This document shows positions 7,611 to 16,304 of a DNA stretch of 64,000 nucleotides, one piece after another. Origin of the DNA: Mangrovimicrobium sp033283265 (GTDB lineage: Bacteria; Pseudomonadota; Gammaproteobacteria; Pseudomonadales; Halieaceae). The position numbers were made by a program, and so were the translations under genes. The DNA is taken from NCBI GenBank assembly GCA_033283265.1, contig JAWMQN010000001.1, forward strand, positions 1,736,001 through 1,800,000, in the 5' to 3' direction. Below the pieces are notes generated by a model. The model saw nothing but the letters and a program-made list of their open reading frames with translations. It was not told where the DNA came from and did not search any database. Within the stretch, counting starts at the first letter, position 1; each line of letters begins with the position of its first letter.

Positions 7611-8795
7611 ATGACCGGGAATCTCGCCGCCGCCTTCCAGCTCCCCGCTGCCGCCAGCCGCTACCGCGACTGCGCCGAGATCACCCGCCTGGTGAAGCCG
7701 CTGGAGCCGCTCTACCTGTTCTGCCCGGGGCAACTGCAGGTGCGGGCCGGAGAGTTTCTCGCCGGCTTCCCCGGCACGGTGAGTTATGCGGTCAAGGCCA
7801 ATCCGGAAACCCGCGTGCTGAAAACCCTGCACGCGGCGGGCATCGGGCACTTCGACGTCGCCTCGCTGGCGGAGGTCGCGCTGGTCGCCGAGACCTGCCC
7901 CGGCGCCGTCTTGCATTTCAACAACCCGATCAAGTCGGAGGAGGCAATCCGCGCGGCCTACCTGCGCTACGGCGTGCGCTCCTTTGCCCTCGACGAGGCG
8001 GGCGAACTGGAAAAAATCTCGCGCTGTACCGGGGCGGCCCGCGACGTCACCTACAGCGTGCGCTTCAAGCTGGGCCATGCCGGCGCGGCCTATGACTTCG
8101 GCAGCAAGTTCGGTTGCGACGAGAACGGGGCGGCGGCACTGCTGCGCAACATCCGCGGCCGCGGCGCCCGTGCGGCACTCACCTTCCACCCCGGCTCCCA
8201 GTGCACCGACCCGGCCATGTACGGGCGTTATGTCGCCGCAGCGGCGGCGATTGCGAGGTCCGCCGGGGTAACCCTGGCCGAGCTGAATGTTGGCGGCGGT
8301 TACGCCCTGCCCTACGGCGATGCGCCGACGCCGCCGCTGCAGGACTATTTTGCCCAGGTGGGCGAGGCTGCCGGCAGCGCCTTCGCCAGTGTTCCACCCC
8401 TGCTTTGCGAGCCGGGCCGGGCGCTGGTCGCCCCCTGCACCAGCCTGCTCACCCGCGTGGTCCACGTGCGCGAGGACGGCCTGACCCTGTTTCTCAACGA
8501 CGGTGTCTACGGCGGCATGCAGGAGCAGTCGATCGTCGATCTGGCGCTGCCGGCGCGGGTCTGGCGCAATGGCCGGGCGCTGCGCGGCGCGGCCGTGGAC
8601 TACCGCGTATTCGGCCCCACCTGCGACCCGGTCGACCGGCTCTCCCGGCCGCTGCCCCTGCCCGCGGGCATCCGCTGCGGCGACTACATCGAGTTCGGCC
8701 TGCTCGGCGCCTACGGCTCGGCCACCACGACCCGCTTCAACGGCTTCGGCTCCAGCCATTACGTGGATGTGGAATACGGCTGGAACCACCACTGA
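7611..8795 (+). CDS. Type III PLP-dependent decarboxylase (ornithine/lysine decarboxylase type)
   Basis: A 394-residue alanine-racemase-fold decarboxylase of the Orn/DAP/Arg group. PLP lysine is K62 in YAVKAN; other signatures are HPGSQ, the phosphate-binding GGGY, EPGR, and the C-terminal FGPTCDPVDR with the catalytic Cys. The CGPTCD-type motif points to ornithine or lysine decarboxylase (putrescine or cadaverine synthesis) rather than diaminopimelate decarboxylase. Start ATG is preceded by GGAG. It is divergent from an Lrp-like regulator, which suggests amino-acid-responsive control. Substrate not settled by sequence alone. Confidence 0.85.
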   Translation: MTGNLAAAFQLPAAASRYRDCAEITRLVKPLEPLYLFCPGQLQVRAGEFLAGFPGTVSYAVKANPETRVLKTLHAAGIGHFDVASLAEVALVAETCPGAVLHFNNPIKSEEAIRAAYLRYGVRSFALDEAGELEKISRCTGAARDVTYSVRFKLGHAGAAYDFGSKFGCDENGAAALLRNIRGRGARAALTFHPGSQCTDPAMYGRYVAAAAAIARSAGVTLAELNVGGGYALPYGDAPTPPLQDYFAQVGEAAGSAFASVPPLLCEPGRALVAPCTSLLTRVVHVREDGLTLFLNDGVYGGMQEQSIVDLALPARVWRNGRALRGAAVDYRVFGPTCDPVDRLSRPLPLPAGIRCGDYIEFGLLGAYGSATTTRFNGFGSSHYVDVEYGWNHH

Positions 8796-8899
8796 CCTGC
8801 TTGCCAGCGCGAAACGCAGGCCTTGCAGCAGCGCTGGATTGTACGGCTACCTGATCCCGTTCATACTTGGCCCGCCTCGAATCACGGAGAAAACGCTCA

Positions 8900-9601
8900 A
8901 TGTTGCGTGCCACCGCAATCGCACTCGGACTGTGCCTGCTCAGCGCCTGTGGCGCCGGTATCGACGAAGCCAGGCAGTCGCTGACGGCGAGCCTCGCCAT
9001 TCCCAAGGAAGTCGAATTCCGCGAAATGAAGAGCTATCCGGGTGACGCCGTCTGCGGCGAGTACAGTGCCTACAGCTCGCACATTGCCCCCAAGGACGAC
9101 TTCAAGCCCTTCATCGTGGTGCGCGGCACACTCTACCGGGAACCGCTGCCGATACAGCTGGATATCTACTGCAGCGACGATCCCGCCGCCGCGCTGCTGA
9201 AGCAAACCGGCGTGGGTCCCTACGATGCGGACAACGAGGCACTCGCCCGGATCTCCGCCGACTACGCGGCGCTCACCGCGGCGCTCGAACGCTACTATGT
9301 GGACAGCCACTACTACCCGACCGCCGACCAGACCCTGGAGGCCCTGGTCCGGCCCATGCCGCGCCGCGACCGCCCCCTGCCGAAATTCCCCGCAGACGGC
9401 TACCTGCCGGCGATTCCCAAGGACCCCTGGGGCCGCGACTACATTTACAGCGATGAACAGTGGGGCCGGGTGAAAGGTCGCTACGAGATCCTGACCCTGG
9501 GCGCCGACGGCGCCGTGGGCGGTGGCGGGGTCAACGCCGATGTCAGCTCGAACATCTTCCCCTACCTCGATCACGTCGCCCACAGTCTGGGCCAGCGCTA
9601 G
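8900..9601 (+). CDS. Lipoprotein with GspG-like C-terminal domain
   Basis: A 233-residue protein with a lipoprotein signal (LCLLSAC; Cys at about residue 16). The first part (about 20-105) is of no recognised family. The second (about 110-225) resembles the C-terminal region of the type II secretion major pseudopilin GspG: a helix, a YYVDSHYYPT segment, PKDPWGRDYIY and a final ILTLGADGAVGGGG. There is no prepilin cleavage motif, so it is not a pilin; the domain appears reused in a membrane-anchored lipoprotein. Start ATG has ACGGAG 9 nt upstream. The adjacent DUF481 gene may be co-transcribed. Function unknown. Confidence 0.75.
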   Translation: MLRATAIALGLCLLSACGAGIDEARQSLTASLAIPKEVEFREMKSYPGDAVCGEYSAYSSHIAPKDDFKPFIVVRGTLYREPLPIQLDIYCSDDPAAALLKQTGVGPYDADNEALARISADYAALTAALERYYVDSHYYPTADQTLEALVRPMPRRDRPLPKFPADGYLPAIPKDPWGRDYIYSDEQWGRVKGRYEILTLGADGAVGGGGVNADVSSNIFPYLDHVAHSLGQR

Positions 9602-9670
9602 GCGGCACAATCGGCGAATTTCAGGCTAGTATTAGGGGCTCCTGCCGCATGGGTAGCCCCGGACAGCACT

Positions 9671-10705
9671 GTGCCGATTCCAGTTATAGCCCGCTACAGC
9701 ATCTTCGCCCTGGGGCTCATTGCCTCGCTCGCCCACGCCAGTGAGAACCGCAAGGTCGACGTCGTCACCCTCTACAACGGTGATCGCCTCACCGGGGAAA
9801 TCACCTCGATGGAGGGTGGCCAGTTGCAGCTGTCTACCGACGCCATGGGCACCATTGCCATCGAGTGGCCGAACATAGCGGCGGTGCAGAGCGGCTTCCA
9901 CTACGAGGTGAGGCTGAGCGACGGCAACCGCCTGTACGGCTCCTTCAAGGAAAAAGCCCGCCCGGGGCAGCTGGCGCTGGTCGACCCCTTCGGCCGCCAC
10001 GAGCTCGAATTGCTGCAGGTGGTGGAGATCAGGCCAATCGAAGACACCATCATCGAGAGGATCGACATCTATCTCTCGGCGACCTTTTCCTACACCAAGG
10101 CCAGTTCGGTTGGCCAGGCGACGGTAAATACCAGCGTCGGCTACGAGGACAGAAACTCCTCCAACCAGTTCACCGCGCGCACCGACGTCTCGCGCACGGA
10201 TACCGACGAGACCTCGAGCACCGACATCAACTTCACCCGCAACACCTGGTCACAGGACCGCGGCAACGCCTTCCGCTCGGTATTCGCCAGCTACGAAAGC
10301 AACGACGAACTCGCCCTCACCCGGCGGATCGGCATCGGCGCCGGCATCGGCCGCTATTTCATCGATACCCACAGCAACACCCTGACCGGCACCGCGGGTC
10401 TGCAGGTGGTGAACGAGGATTCCGATGGCGAAGAGGCGACGCAGGAAGTGGAGCTGTTTCTCAACACCCGCTACGCCATGTGGAAGTTCAGCTCGCCGGA
10501 AATGGACCTACTCCTCGACGTCGACCTCTACCCCAGCGCGACCGAGTTCGGCCGCCTGCGCAGCAGCACCAACCTGCGGCTGCGCTGGGAGCTCTTCGAA
10601 GACGTCTACTGGGACATCACCGCCTGGGCCAATACCGACAACGATTCGGCCACCGGCAGCAGCACCGACTACGCTATCACCACGGGGATCGGCTGGACCA
10701 ACTGA
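9671..10705 (+). CDS. DUF481 domain outer-membrane protein
   Basis: A 344-residue secreted protein: a signal peptide (about residues 1-23, ending near AHAS), an SH3-like start (VTLYNGDRLTGEI), and a C-terminal region of alternating hydrophobic strands with many Asp, Thr and Ser residues, ending in Trp-Thr-Asn. This is the DUF481 (YdiY-like) beta-barrel pattern of salt-induced or uncharacterised outer-membrane proteins. It starts with GTG. It follows the lipoprotein gene by 69 bp on the same strand. No enzymatic motif was seen. Confidence 0.8.
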   Translation: MPIPVIARYSIFALGLIASLAHASENRKVDVVTLYNGDRLTGEITSMEGGQLQLSTDAMGTIAIEWPNIAAVQSGFHYEVRLSDGNRLYGSFKEKARPGQLALVDPFGRHELELLQVVEIRPIEDTIIERIDIYLSATFSYTKASSVGQATVNTSVGYEDRNSSNQFTARTDVSRTDTDETSSTDINFTRNTWSQDRGNAFRSVFASYESNDELALTRRIGIGAGIGRYFIDTHSNTLTGTAGLQVVNEDSDGEEATQEVELFLNTRYAMWKFSSPEMDLLLDVDLYPSATEFGRLRSSTNLRLRWELFEDVYWDITAWANTDNDSATGSSTDYAITTGIGWTN

Positions 10706-10708
10706 AAC

Positions 10709-12406
10709 TCAGCTGTCCTGCCGGTAGACATGCACATCCCGTTGCGGGAAGGGAATGGTTACGCCCTCGCGGTCAAAACGCAGTTTCACCTCGCGGGTGA
10801 CATCCCAGTAGACGTCCCAGTAGTCCTCGGTTTTCACCCAGGGGCGGACGATGAAGTTCACCGAGGAATCCCCCAGCGCATGTAGCCTGACCTTGGACTC
10901 CGGGGTTTCCAGCACCTTGGGGTGATCCTCCAGCACCGAGCGCAGGATGCGCTCGGCCTTCTCCACCTCGTCGCTGTAACTGATGCCGAACACCAGGTCG
11001 ACGCGGCGCACCTTCTGTGCCGTGACGTTCTTGATCACATCGCCCCAGATCTTGCTGTTGGGCACCACCAGCGTCTGGTTGTCGAAGGTGGCGATGGTGG
11101 TGGAGACCAGGCTCATCTTCTTGACGAAACCTGAAGCGCCCGCGACCTCGATAAAATCGTCGACGTCGAAGGGGCGGTAGATCAGGATCATCGCCCCCGA
11201 GGCGAAGTTGCCCAGGGTATCCTGCAGCGCGAAGCCGACGATGAAACCCGCCACACCGAAACCCGCGAGCATCGGGCCGAGGGAAATGCCGATCTGCGAC
11301 AGGGCGATGAGCAGGCCGAGTAAGGTCACCGTGCCGCCGGTGAGCGACACCATGGTGTTCTTGTGCAGCGTCGACATCTTCACCCCAGGGCGCTCGCAGG
11401 CAGCCCTGACGCCGCGCTTCGCCAGCCGCCCGAGGGAATAGAAACCCACCACGATCAGGAAGAACACCACGACGTTGAAGATGAAATTCGGCGCCCTGGT
11501 CACCAGGGCCTCGCGCGCGGAGGCCCAGGCCTCCTCGAGCAGGGTGCCGAGCGCCCCGCTCTCCAGGGTCGAGAGGGAAAGCCCCTGGCCCTGCTGCACC
11601 AGTACCGCGCGGTATTCCTGGGTTGACAGCCCCAGCCGGTCGAGCAGGCCGATAACCTGGGACAGCGCGTCGAGATCGCGCTGTTGCTCGGTACCCAGGG
11701 ATGCGATGGCGCTGTCCAGGTCGGCGCTCCCGCCCCCCTTGGACTTGCGAATGCGCAGCTCGCGCAGCACGCTGCCGTTGTACTCCAGCCGCCCCACCAG
11801 GGCCTCGACCTGGATCTCCACCATCGGCATGAAACTGTTGATCAGGTCATCCGCCGGGATGGACAGCGCCCGCAGGCCCTCCACCACGCCGACCAGCGCG
11901 CCGAAGTAGCGATAGCGCTGGTTTTCAAGTGCGTGGACGGTGGCTTCCTGTTCAATTTTTGCCGCGCCATCGAGGGATTCTGCCTCCTTGCTCAGTGCCG
12001 CCACCTGGTCGCCCAGGGCGTCGATGCGGCCGAGAATTTTCTCCCCCGAGTAGTTCAGGTAGGGCTGCAGCAAATCGGCGCCCTGGGCCCGCAGCGGGTC
12101 GTCCTCGGGCAGCGCGACAATGCCCTTCACCAGCCGGTCGATCTCCTGCAGGGTCTTGAAGGCGAGATCGTCCCGGCGCACGCTCAGGGAGCGCTGGTAG
12201 CGCTCCGGCGCCGTATCCATCTGGTCGTGCAGGCGGGCGAGTGCGGTGAGCCGCTTCTGCAGGCCGGCGGCCATCTCCGCCACGGAGGGCTCCGGCGCCG
12301 GCACTGCCGCGGGTTCTTCCGCACGACCTCCCGGGGCGAGGGCAAGGCAGCAGAGCAGGGCGCAGAGCGCGAACAGCGCCGGCCTGGATTGTAGCAGCCA
12401 GGCCAC
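10709..12406 (-). CDS. MscS family mechanosensitive channel
   Basis: A 565-residue protein with a signal peptide, a long periplasmic helical domain (about residues 30-280), several membrane helices (about 300-400) and a C-terminal MscS pore and cytoplasmic domain. The pore-lining helix includes GFGVAGFIVGFALQDTLGNFASG, and the beta domain has GDVIKNVT-type and VDLVFGISY segments. It should release solutes on hypo-osmotic shock. The extended periplasmic domain makes it MscK/YbdG-like in size rather than the small MscS. It follows the DAHP synthase gene with a 5-nt gap, so the two are probably co-transcribed. Confidence 0.9.
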   Translation of the reverse strand: MAWLLQSRPALFALCALLCCLALAPGGRAEEPAAVPAPEPSVAEMAAGLQKRLTALARLHDQMDTAPERYQRSLSVRRDDLAFKTLQEIDRLVKGIVALPEDDPLRAQGADLLQPYLNYSGEKILGRIDALGDQVAALSKEAESLDGAAKIEQEATVHALENQRYRYFGALVGVVEGLRALSIPADDLINSFMPMVEIQVEALVGRLEYNGSVLRELRIRKSKGGGSADLDSAIASLGTEQQRDLDALSQVIGLLDRLGLSTQEYRAVLVQQGQGLSLSTLESGALGTLLEEAWASAREALVTRAPNFIFNVVVFFLIVVGFYSLGRLAKRGVRAACERPGVKMSTLHKNTMVSLTGGTVTLLGLLIALSQIGISLGPMLAGFGVAGFIVGFALQDTLGNFASGAMILIYRPFDVDDFIEVAGASGFVKKMSLVSTTIATFDNQTLVVPNSKIWGDVIKNVTAQKVRRVDLVFGISYSDEVEKAERILRSVLEDHPKVLETPESKVRLHALGDSSVNFIVRPWVKTEDYWDVYWDVTREVKLRFDREGVTIPFPQRDVHVYRQDS

Positions 12407-12411
12407 CGACT

Positions 12412-13467
12412 TCAGCCCCCCCGGCGCGCCCGCACGGCGGCGGCGAGGTCGCGCAGCAGCGGGGTGGTGTCGTCCCAGCAGATGCAGGGGTCGGTAATGC
12501 TCTGGCCGTAGGTCAGGGACTGCCCCGGCACCACGTCCTGGCGGCCTTCCACCAGGTTGCTCTCGAGCATCACGCCGAAAATGCTGCGGTTGCCGCGGGC
12601 CACCTGGCTGGCGATATCCCGCCCCACGTCGAGCTGGCGGGCGGGGATCTTGCGGCTGTTGGAGTGCGATGCGTCGATCATGATGCGCGCCGGCAGGCCG
12701 GCCTTGGCCAGCATCGCACTGGCGTCATCCACCGAGAACATATCGTAGTTGGGGTGCTTGCCGCCGCGCAGGATGATGTGGCAGTCCTCGTTGCCGGTGG
12801 TCTGGAAGATCGCCGAGTGGCCCTGCTTGGTTACCGAGAGGAAGTGGTGCGGCCGCGAGGCGGACTTGATCGCGTCGATCGCCACCTGGATGTCGCCGTC
12901 GGTGGCGTTCTTGAAACCGACCGGGCAGGACAGGCCAGAGGCCAGCTCGCGGTGGGTCTGGCTCTCGGTGGTACGGGCGCCGATCGCTCCCCAGGAGACC
13001 AGGTCGGCAATGTACTGGGGGCTGATCAGGTCGAGATACTCGGTGCCGGTGGGCAGGCCCATGTCGGCGAGGTCCGCCAGCAGCTGCCGGGCGAGGTGCA
13101 GGCCCTTGTTGATCTGGAAGGTGTTGTTGAGGTCCGGGTCGTTGATCAGCCCCTTCCAGCCGACGGTGGTACGCGGCTTCTCGAAATACACCCGCATGAC
13201 CACCAGCAGGTCCTCCGCCAGCTCGTCGGCCAGGGTCTTGAGCTGGCCGGCGTAGTCCAGCGCTGCCTCCGGGTCGTGGATGGAGCAGGGGCCGACCACC
13301 ACCAGCAGGCGGTCGTCGTCACCGGCCAGGATCTCGTGGATGCCGGCACGGGCGCCGGCGACGGTGTCCGCCGCGGCGGCGTCGATGCCGATTTCGGATA
13401 TCAGCGCCTGCGGCGCTATCAGTTCTTTGGTCTTCTGGATGCGAAGATCGTCGGTTGTCGTGGTCAT
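12412..13467 (-). CDS. 3-deoxy-7-phosphoheptulonate synthase, class I
   Basis: A 351-residue class I DAHP synthase that condenses phosphoenolpyruvate with erythrose 4-phosphate, the first step of the shikimate pathway. Signature segments are VVGPCSIHD, FEKPRTTVGWKG, GARTTESQTHRE, GFKNATDG, MIDASHSNS and the C-terminal SITDPCICWDDT. It belongs to the AroF/G/H group; which amino acid inhibits it cannot be read with certainty. A palindrome lies just upstream. The MscS gene follows closely. Confidence 0.96.
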   Translation of the reverse strand: MTTTTDDLRIQKTKELIAPQALISEIGIDAAAADTVAGARAGIHEILAGDDDRLLVVVGPCSIHDPEAALDYAGQLKTLADELAEDLLVVMRVYFEKPRTTVGWKGLINDPDLNNTFQINKGLHLARQLLADLADMGLPTGTEYLDLISPQYIADLVSWGAIGARTTESQTHRELASGLSCPVGFKNATDGDIQVAIDAIKSASRPHHFLSVTKQGHSAIFQTTGNEDCHIILRGGKHPNYDMFSVDDASAMLAKAGLPARIMIDASHSNSRKIPARQLDVGRDIASQVARGNRSIFGVMLESNLVEGRQDVVPGQSLTYGQSITDPCICWDDTTPLLRDLAAAVRARRGG

Positions 13468-13485
13468 GTCATCTCAATCCAATAC

Positions 13486-13502
13486 ACCGCGCCTGGCGCG
13501 GT
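13486..13502. promoter_or_regulatory. Palindrome upstream of DAHP synthase
   Basis: Perfect 8-bp arms accgcgcc/ggcgcggt around a single central base, about 20 nt before the DAHP synthase start on the minus strand. Such tight symmetry suits a protein-binding site or a short leader hairpin. It does not resemble a TyrR or TrpR box as I know them. Role unknown. Confidence 0.4.
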
Positions 13503-13570
13503 AAAGCTCATTCGGGAAAGCCGCCAACTATAGCACTTCAGCCCGGCAGCGCGGTGTCCCGGGGGCGGAA

Positions 13571-14068
13571 TTATTCCCCGGCCCAGTAGGCGTCCAGCAG
13601 CCGGCCCACGCAGTTCGGCTCGACCAGGTGGGCGGCGTACCAGGTGTGCAGGCAGCGAATCCGGGTGAAGTCGGCGATACCGCCGATACCCTTGTTTTGC
13701 AGCACTTCGCCGAAGCCCAGTTCCTCGAGGCGCGCCCGCTGCCGGGCACTGATATAACTGTCGCGCAAGCGGATATGGCGGCGATGATCCTCCGCCATCC
13801 CGGCCTGCAGTTCCGGGCTGGCGTCGATGCGCGCCTGCAATTCGGCAATCAGGCCGCCCGCCTCGACCACGTCGATGCGGTAGCTGAGATCGGCGTCCAC
13901 CAGCCAGAACAGCGTTGGGAAGGGTTTGTCGTCCACCAGTGACTCGACGCGGATGACCATCGGCCGCCCGTCGGCATGGGCCACGGGAATGGCCGCCAGC
14001 CCGCGGGGCTCGCGCCCCAGCAGTTGGCGTACCTGGGCCAGTTGTTGCTCTGTAATCGTGCCGCTCAT
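13571..14068 (-). CDS. DUF501 domain protein
   Basis: A 165-residue protein matching the DUF501 family pattern: LGREPRGL near the N-terminus, PFPTLFWLVD in the middle, and GIGGI followed by RCLHTWYAAHL towards the C-terminus. The conserved Cys-Leu-His could suggest an active or metal site, but no reaction is established. I start at the ATG read from 14068, preceded by a strong GGAGGGAGC; the longer frame to 14239 runs into the cobalamin riboswitch on the other strand. Confidence 0.8.
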   Translation of the reverse strand: MSGTITEQQLAQVRQLLGREPRGLAAIPVAHADGRPMVIRVESLVDDKPFPTLFWLVDADLSYRIDVVEAGGLIAELQARIDASPELQAGMAEDHRRHIRLRDSYISARQRARLEELGFGEVLQNKGIGGIADFTRIRCLHTWYAAHLVEPNCVGRLLDAYWAGE

Positions 14069-14144
14069 TGCTCCCTCCGTCCTGCGGCGGGATTGTACGC
14101 GATAGCGGGGCATAAATTGACAAGGATCGAGGCACGGCCCACAA

Positions 14145-14266
14145 TCGCGCCCGGTATCAGGTCCCCACAGCAATGTGTGGGTAATTGGGAAGTGTGGTGA
14201 GATGCCACCGCTGCCCCCGCAACGGTATGCCGTAGTCACGGCGAGCCCGACACCAGCCTGGTATCA
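14145..14266 (+). ncRNA. Cobalamin riboswitch
   Basis: AdoCbl-type riboswitch upstream of btuB. Visible elements in order are the aattgggaag core, the ggtgagatgccaccgctg stem with its internal conserved bases, the invariant gcccccgcaacggt, and the B12-box-like agcccgacaccagcctgg closing near the P1 strand. It is expected to lower btuB operon expression when adenosylcobalamin is abundant. Downstream hairpins at 14276-14304 may form the expression platform. Confidence 0.92.
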
Positions 14267-14275
14267 GCGGAATTC

Positions 14276-14304
14276 AGCGACGTTTTTTACACGGTGACGT
14301 CGCT
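14276..14304 (+). promoter_or_regulatory. Candidate riboswitch expression-platform hairpin
   Basis: Inverted repeat agcgacgt (14276-14283) and acgtcgct (14297-14304) with a loop starting in a run of T. It lies 10 nt after the B12-box region. Since no T-run follows the right arm, it looks like a platform or anti-structure element rather than a simple terminator. Confidence 0.4.
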
Positions 14305-14360
14305 CGCATCGTCAGCTGGATTCCTCGCACGACCATGACACCGATGGAGCGGAGGGCTTC

Positions 14361-14396
14361 ATGCAAGGTAATCGATGCCCGCATCGTGTCTCCTGA
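14361..14396 (+). CDS. Possible 11-residue leader peptide before btuB
   Basis: A short frame, ATG at 14361 to TGA at 14396, encoding MQGNRCPHRVS. It has a strong GGAGG five to six bases from its start (14351-14355) and sits between the cobalamin riboswitch and btuB, 41 nt before the btuB ATG. A 5-bp hairpin (cgatg/catcg) lies inside it. It could be translated as a leader that couples ribosome traffic to btuB expression; it could also be chance. Confidence 0.35.
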   Translation: MQGNRCPHRVS

Positions 14397-14437
14397 TCCC
14401 CTCCCTCAATCGCCAACCCAGGCTTTTGAGGACTAAC

Positions 14438-16288
14438 ATGAAAATCAAATCCACACTTCCCCTGCTGGCCGCCTGTGCGTTCGGCACCACGGCAATCGCT
14501 GAAAACCCCATGCTGGAGGAGATTATCGTCACCTCCTCGCGCATCCCGATGACCCTGCGCCAGCTCGGCACCTCGGTGTCAGTGATCAGCGAGAGCGAGA
14601 TCCGCGAACTGGGCTTTACTTCCCTGCACGACGTGCTGCGCACCCAGCCGGGTATCGCCGTGACCAATACCGGCGGCGCGGGCAAGGTATCCAACCTGCG
14701 TATTCGCGGTGAAGATGGCTATCGCACCAAGGTCTTCCTCGACGGCATCGACATCTCCGACACCAGCTCACCGCAGTTCTCGCCCCGCATGGAGCAACTG
14801 CCGTCCAGCGGCATCCAGCGGGTGGAAATCCTCCGCGGTCCGCAGGGCATGATGTACGGCGCCGACGCCGGCGGCGTGGTCAGCATCACCAGCTGGGCAC
14901 CGGAGAAAGGCCTCACCGGTGACGTCAGTGCCGAGGGCGGCCGCTACGACACGCAGCAGCTGGCGGCGAATATCGGTTTTGGCGGCGAGCGCCTCGAGGG
15001 CAGTTTCTCCGCCACTGATTACCAGACCGAGGGCTTCAATGCGCGCACCACCGACACCAATCTGCGCGACGAGGACGGCTACGACAACACCACCCTGCAC
15101 GGCCGCCTCGGCTGGCAGGCCTCCGATACACTGAGCTTCAGCCTGGTCGGCCACAGCATCGAGGGCGACAGCGAGTACGACGGCTGCTACGCCGCGGACT
15201 TTTCCCAGACCAATCGCTGCAGCGACTCTTTTGAGCAGGAGGCCTGGCGCGGCGGCGCCAAATGGCAGGGCGAGCGCTTCGGCCACGAACTGGCTTACAG
15301 CCACAGTGACATGGAGCGCACCAATTATTCCGATGGGCTGGAAAGTTTCGCCAATGACGGCGAACTGGAGAAGTGGTCCTATCTCGGCAGCTTCAACGGC
15401 AGTGAGCTGGTGCAGCTGGTCTACGGCGCCGAGCTGGAAACCGCCGCGCTGGAAGAGGCCGGTGATGAAAAGTCGCGGGATGACCTCGGCGTCTTCCTCG
15501 AGTACCAGGGCGAAGTGGCGGAGAACCTTTACCTGACCGCCGGCGCCCGCCACGACGACAACGACGATTTCGGCGAGTACACCTCCTGGCGCCTGAGCGC
15601 CGCGAAGCTGTTGCCGATGAGCGCCGGCGAGCTGAAATTCCGCGCCACCTACGGCACCGGCTTCCGCGCCCCCAGTCTCTACGAAATCGCCACCAACAAC
15701 AGCCCCTGGGCCTTCCCCCCCGCCGCCGGGACCGTGCTCGATGCGGAGGAGAGCGCGGGCTATGACCTCGCGGTCTCCTGGTTCGGCAACAACGGGCTCT
15801 ACCTGGAGGCGGTCTACTTCGACCAGGACATCGACAACCCGATCACCTACGACCTGATCTACTACTCCGGCTACCTGCAGGACGCGGGCACCACGACTTC
15901 CCACGGGGTGGAACTGATCGCCGAGTGGCCGCTGGCGGAAAATCTCTCCCTCAGCGGCAACTACACCTGGAACGATACCGAGACCCCCGAGGGGGAACAG
16001 CGCATCTACCGGCCGGAGCACTTCGCCAACCTCGGCCTTGTCTGGCAGCTGCTGGAGCAGCGCCTGAGCCTCGGCGTCCACGCCCGCAGCGCCCGCGACA
16101 CGGTGGACACCTTCGGCCAGTCGATGGACGATTACACCGTGGTGGACGCCCGCGCCAGCTTCGCGCTGTTCGAGGGGCTGGCCATCTACGGCCGGGTGGA
16201 AAACCTGTTCGACGAGGACTACGAGGAAACCCCCAGCTACAACGTCAGCGGCACGGCTGCCTATGCCGGCATCCGCTACAGCTTTTAA
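14438..16288 (+). CDS. btuB: TonB-dependent vitamin B12 receptor
   Basis: A 616-residue outer-membrane receptor. It has a signal peptide (MKIKSTLPLLAACAFGTTAIAE region), a TonB box-like EEIIVTSSRIP, a plug domain (about residues 40-150, with LRIRGEDGYRTKVFLDGI and EILRGPQGMMYG) and a 22-strand barrel ending in a terminal Phe (AGIRYSF). The upstream cobalamin riboswitch and downstream corrinoid genes identify the substrate as cobalamin or a related corrinoid. The ATG at 14438 is supported by GAGG seven bases upstream. Confidence 0.94.
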   Translation: MKIKSTLPLLAACAFGTTAIAENPMLEEIIVTSSRIPMTLRQLGTSVSVISESEIRELGFTSLHDVLRTQPGIAVTNTGGAGKVSNLRIRGEDGYRTKVFLDGIDISDTSSPQFSPRMEQLPSSGIQRVEILRGPQGMMYGADAGGVVSITSWAPEKGLTGDVSAEGGRYDTQQLAANIGFGGERLEGSFSATDYQTEGFNARTTDTNLRDEDGYDNTTLHGRLGWQASDTLSFSLVGHSIEGDSEYDGCYAADFSQTNRCSDSFEQEAWRGGAKWQGERFGHELAYSHSDMERTNYSDGLESFANDGELEKWSYLGSFNGSELVQLVYGAELETAALEEAGDEKSRDDLGVFLEYQGEVAENLYLTAGARHDDNDDFGEYTSWRLSAAKLLPMSAGELKFRATYGTGFRAPSLYEIATNNSPWAFPPAAGTVLDAEESAGYDLAVSWFGNNGLYLEAVYFDQDIDNPITYDLIYYSGYLQDAGTTTSHGVELIAEWPLAENLSLSGNYTWNDTETPEGEQRIYRPEHFANLGLVWQLLEQRLSLGVHARSARDTVDTFGQSMDDYTVVDARASFALFEGLAIYGRVENLFDEDYEETPSYNVSGTAAYAGIRYSF

Positions 16289-16304
16289 GTATCGGGAATA
16301 ACCC

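Noticed and set aside
11970..11992. Possible third copy of the hairpin loop (cctccttgctcag)
   Set aside because: Only about a dozen bases resemble the core, they lie inside the MscS gene, and there are no inverted arms.
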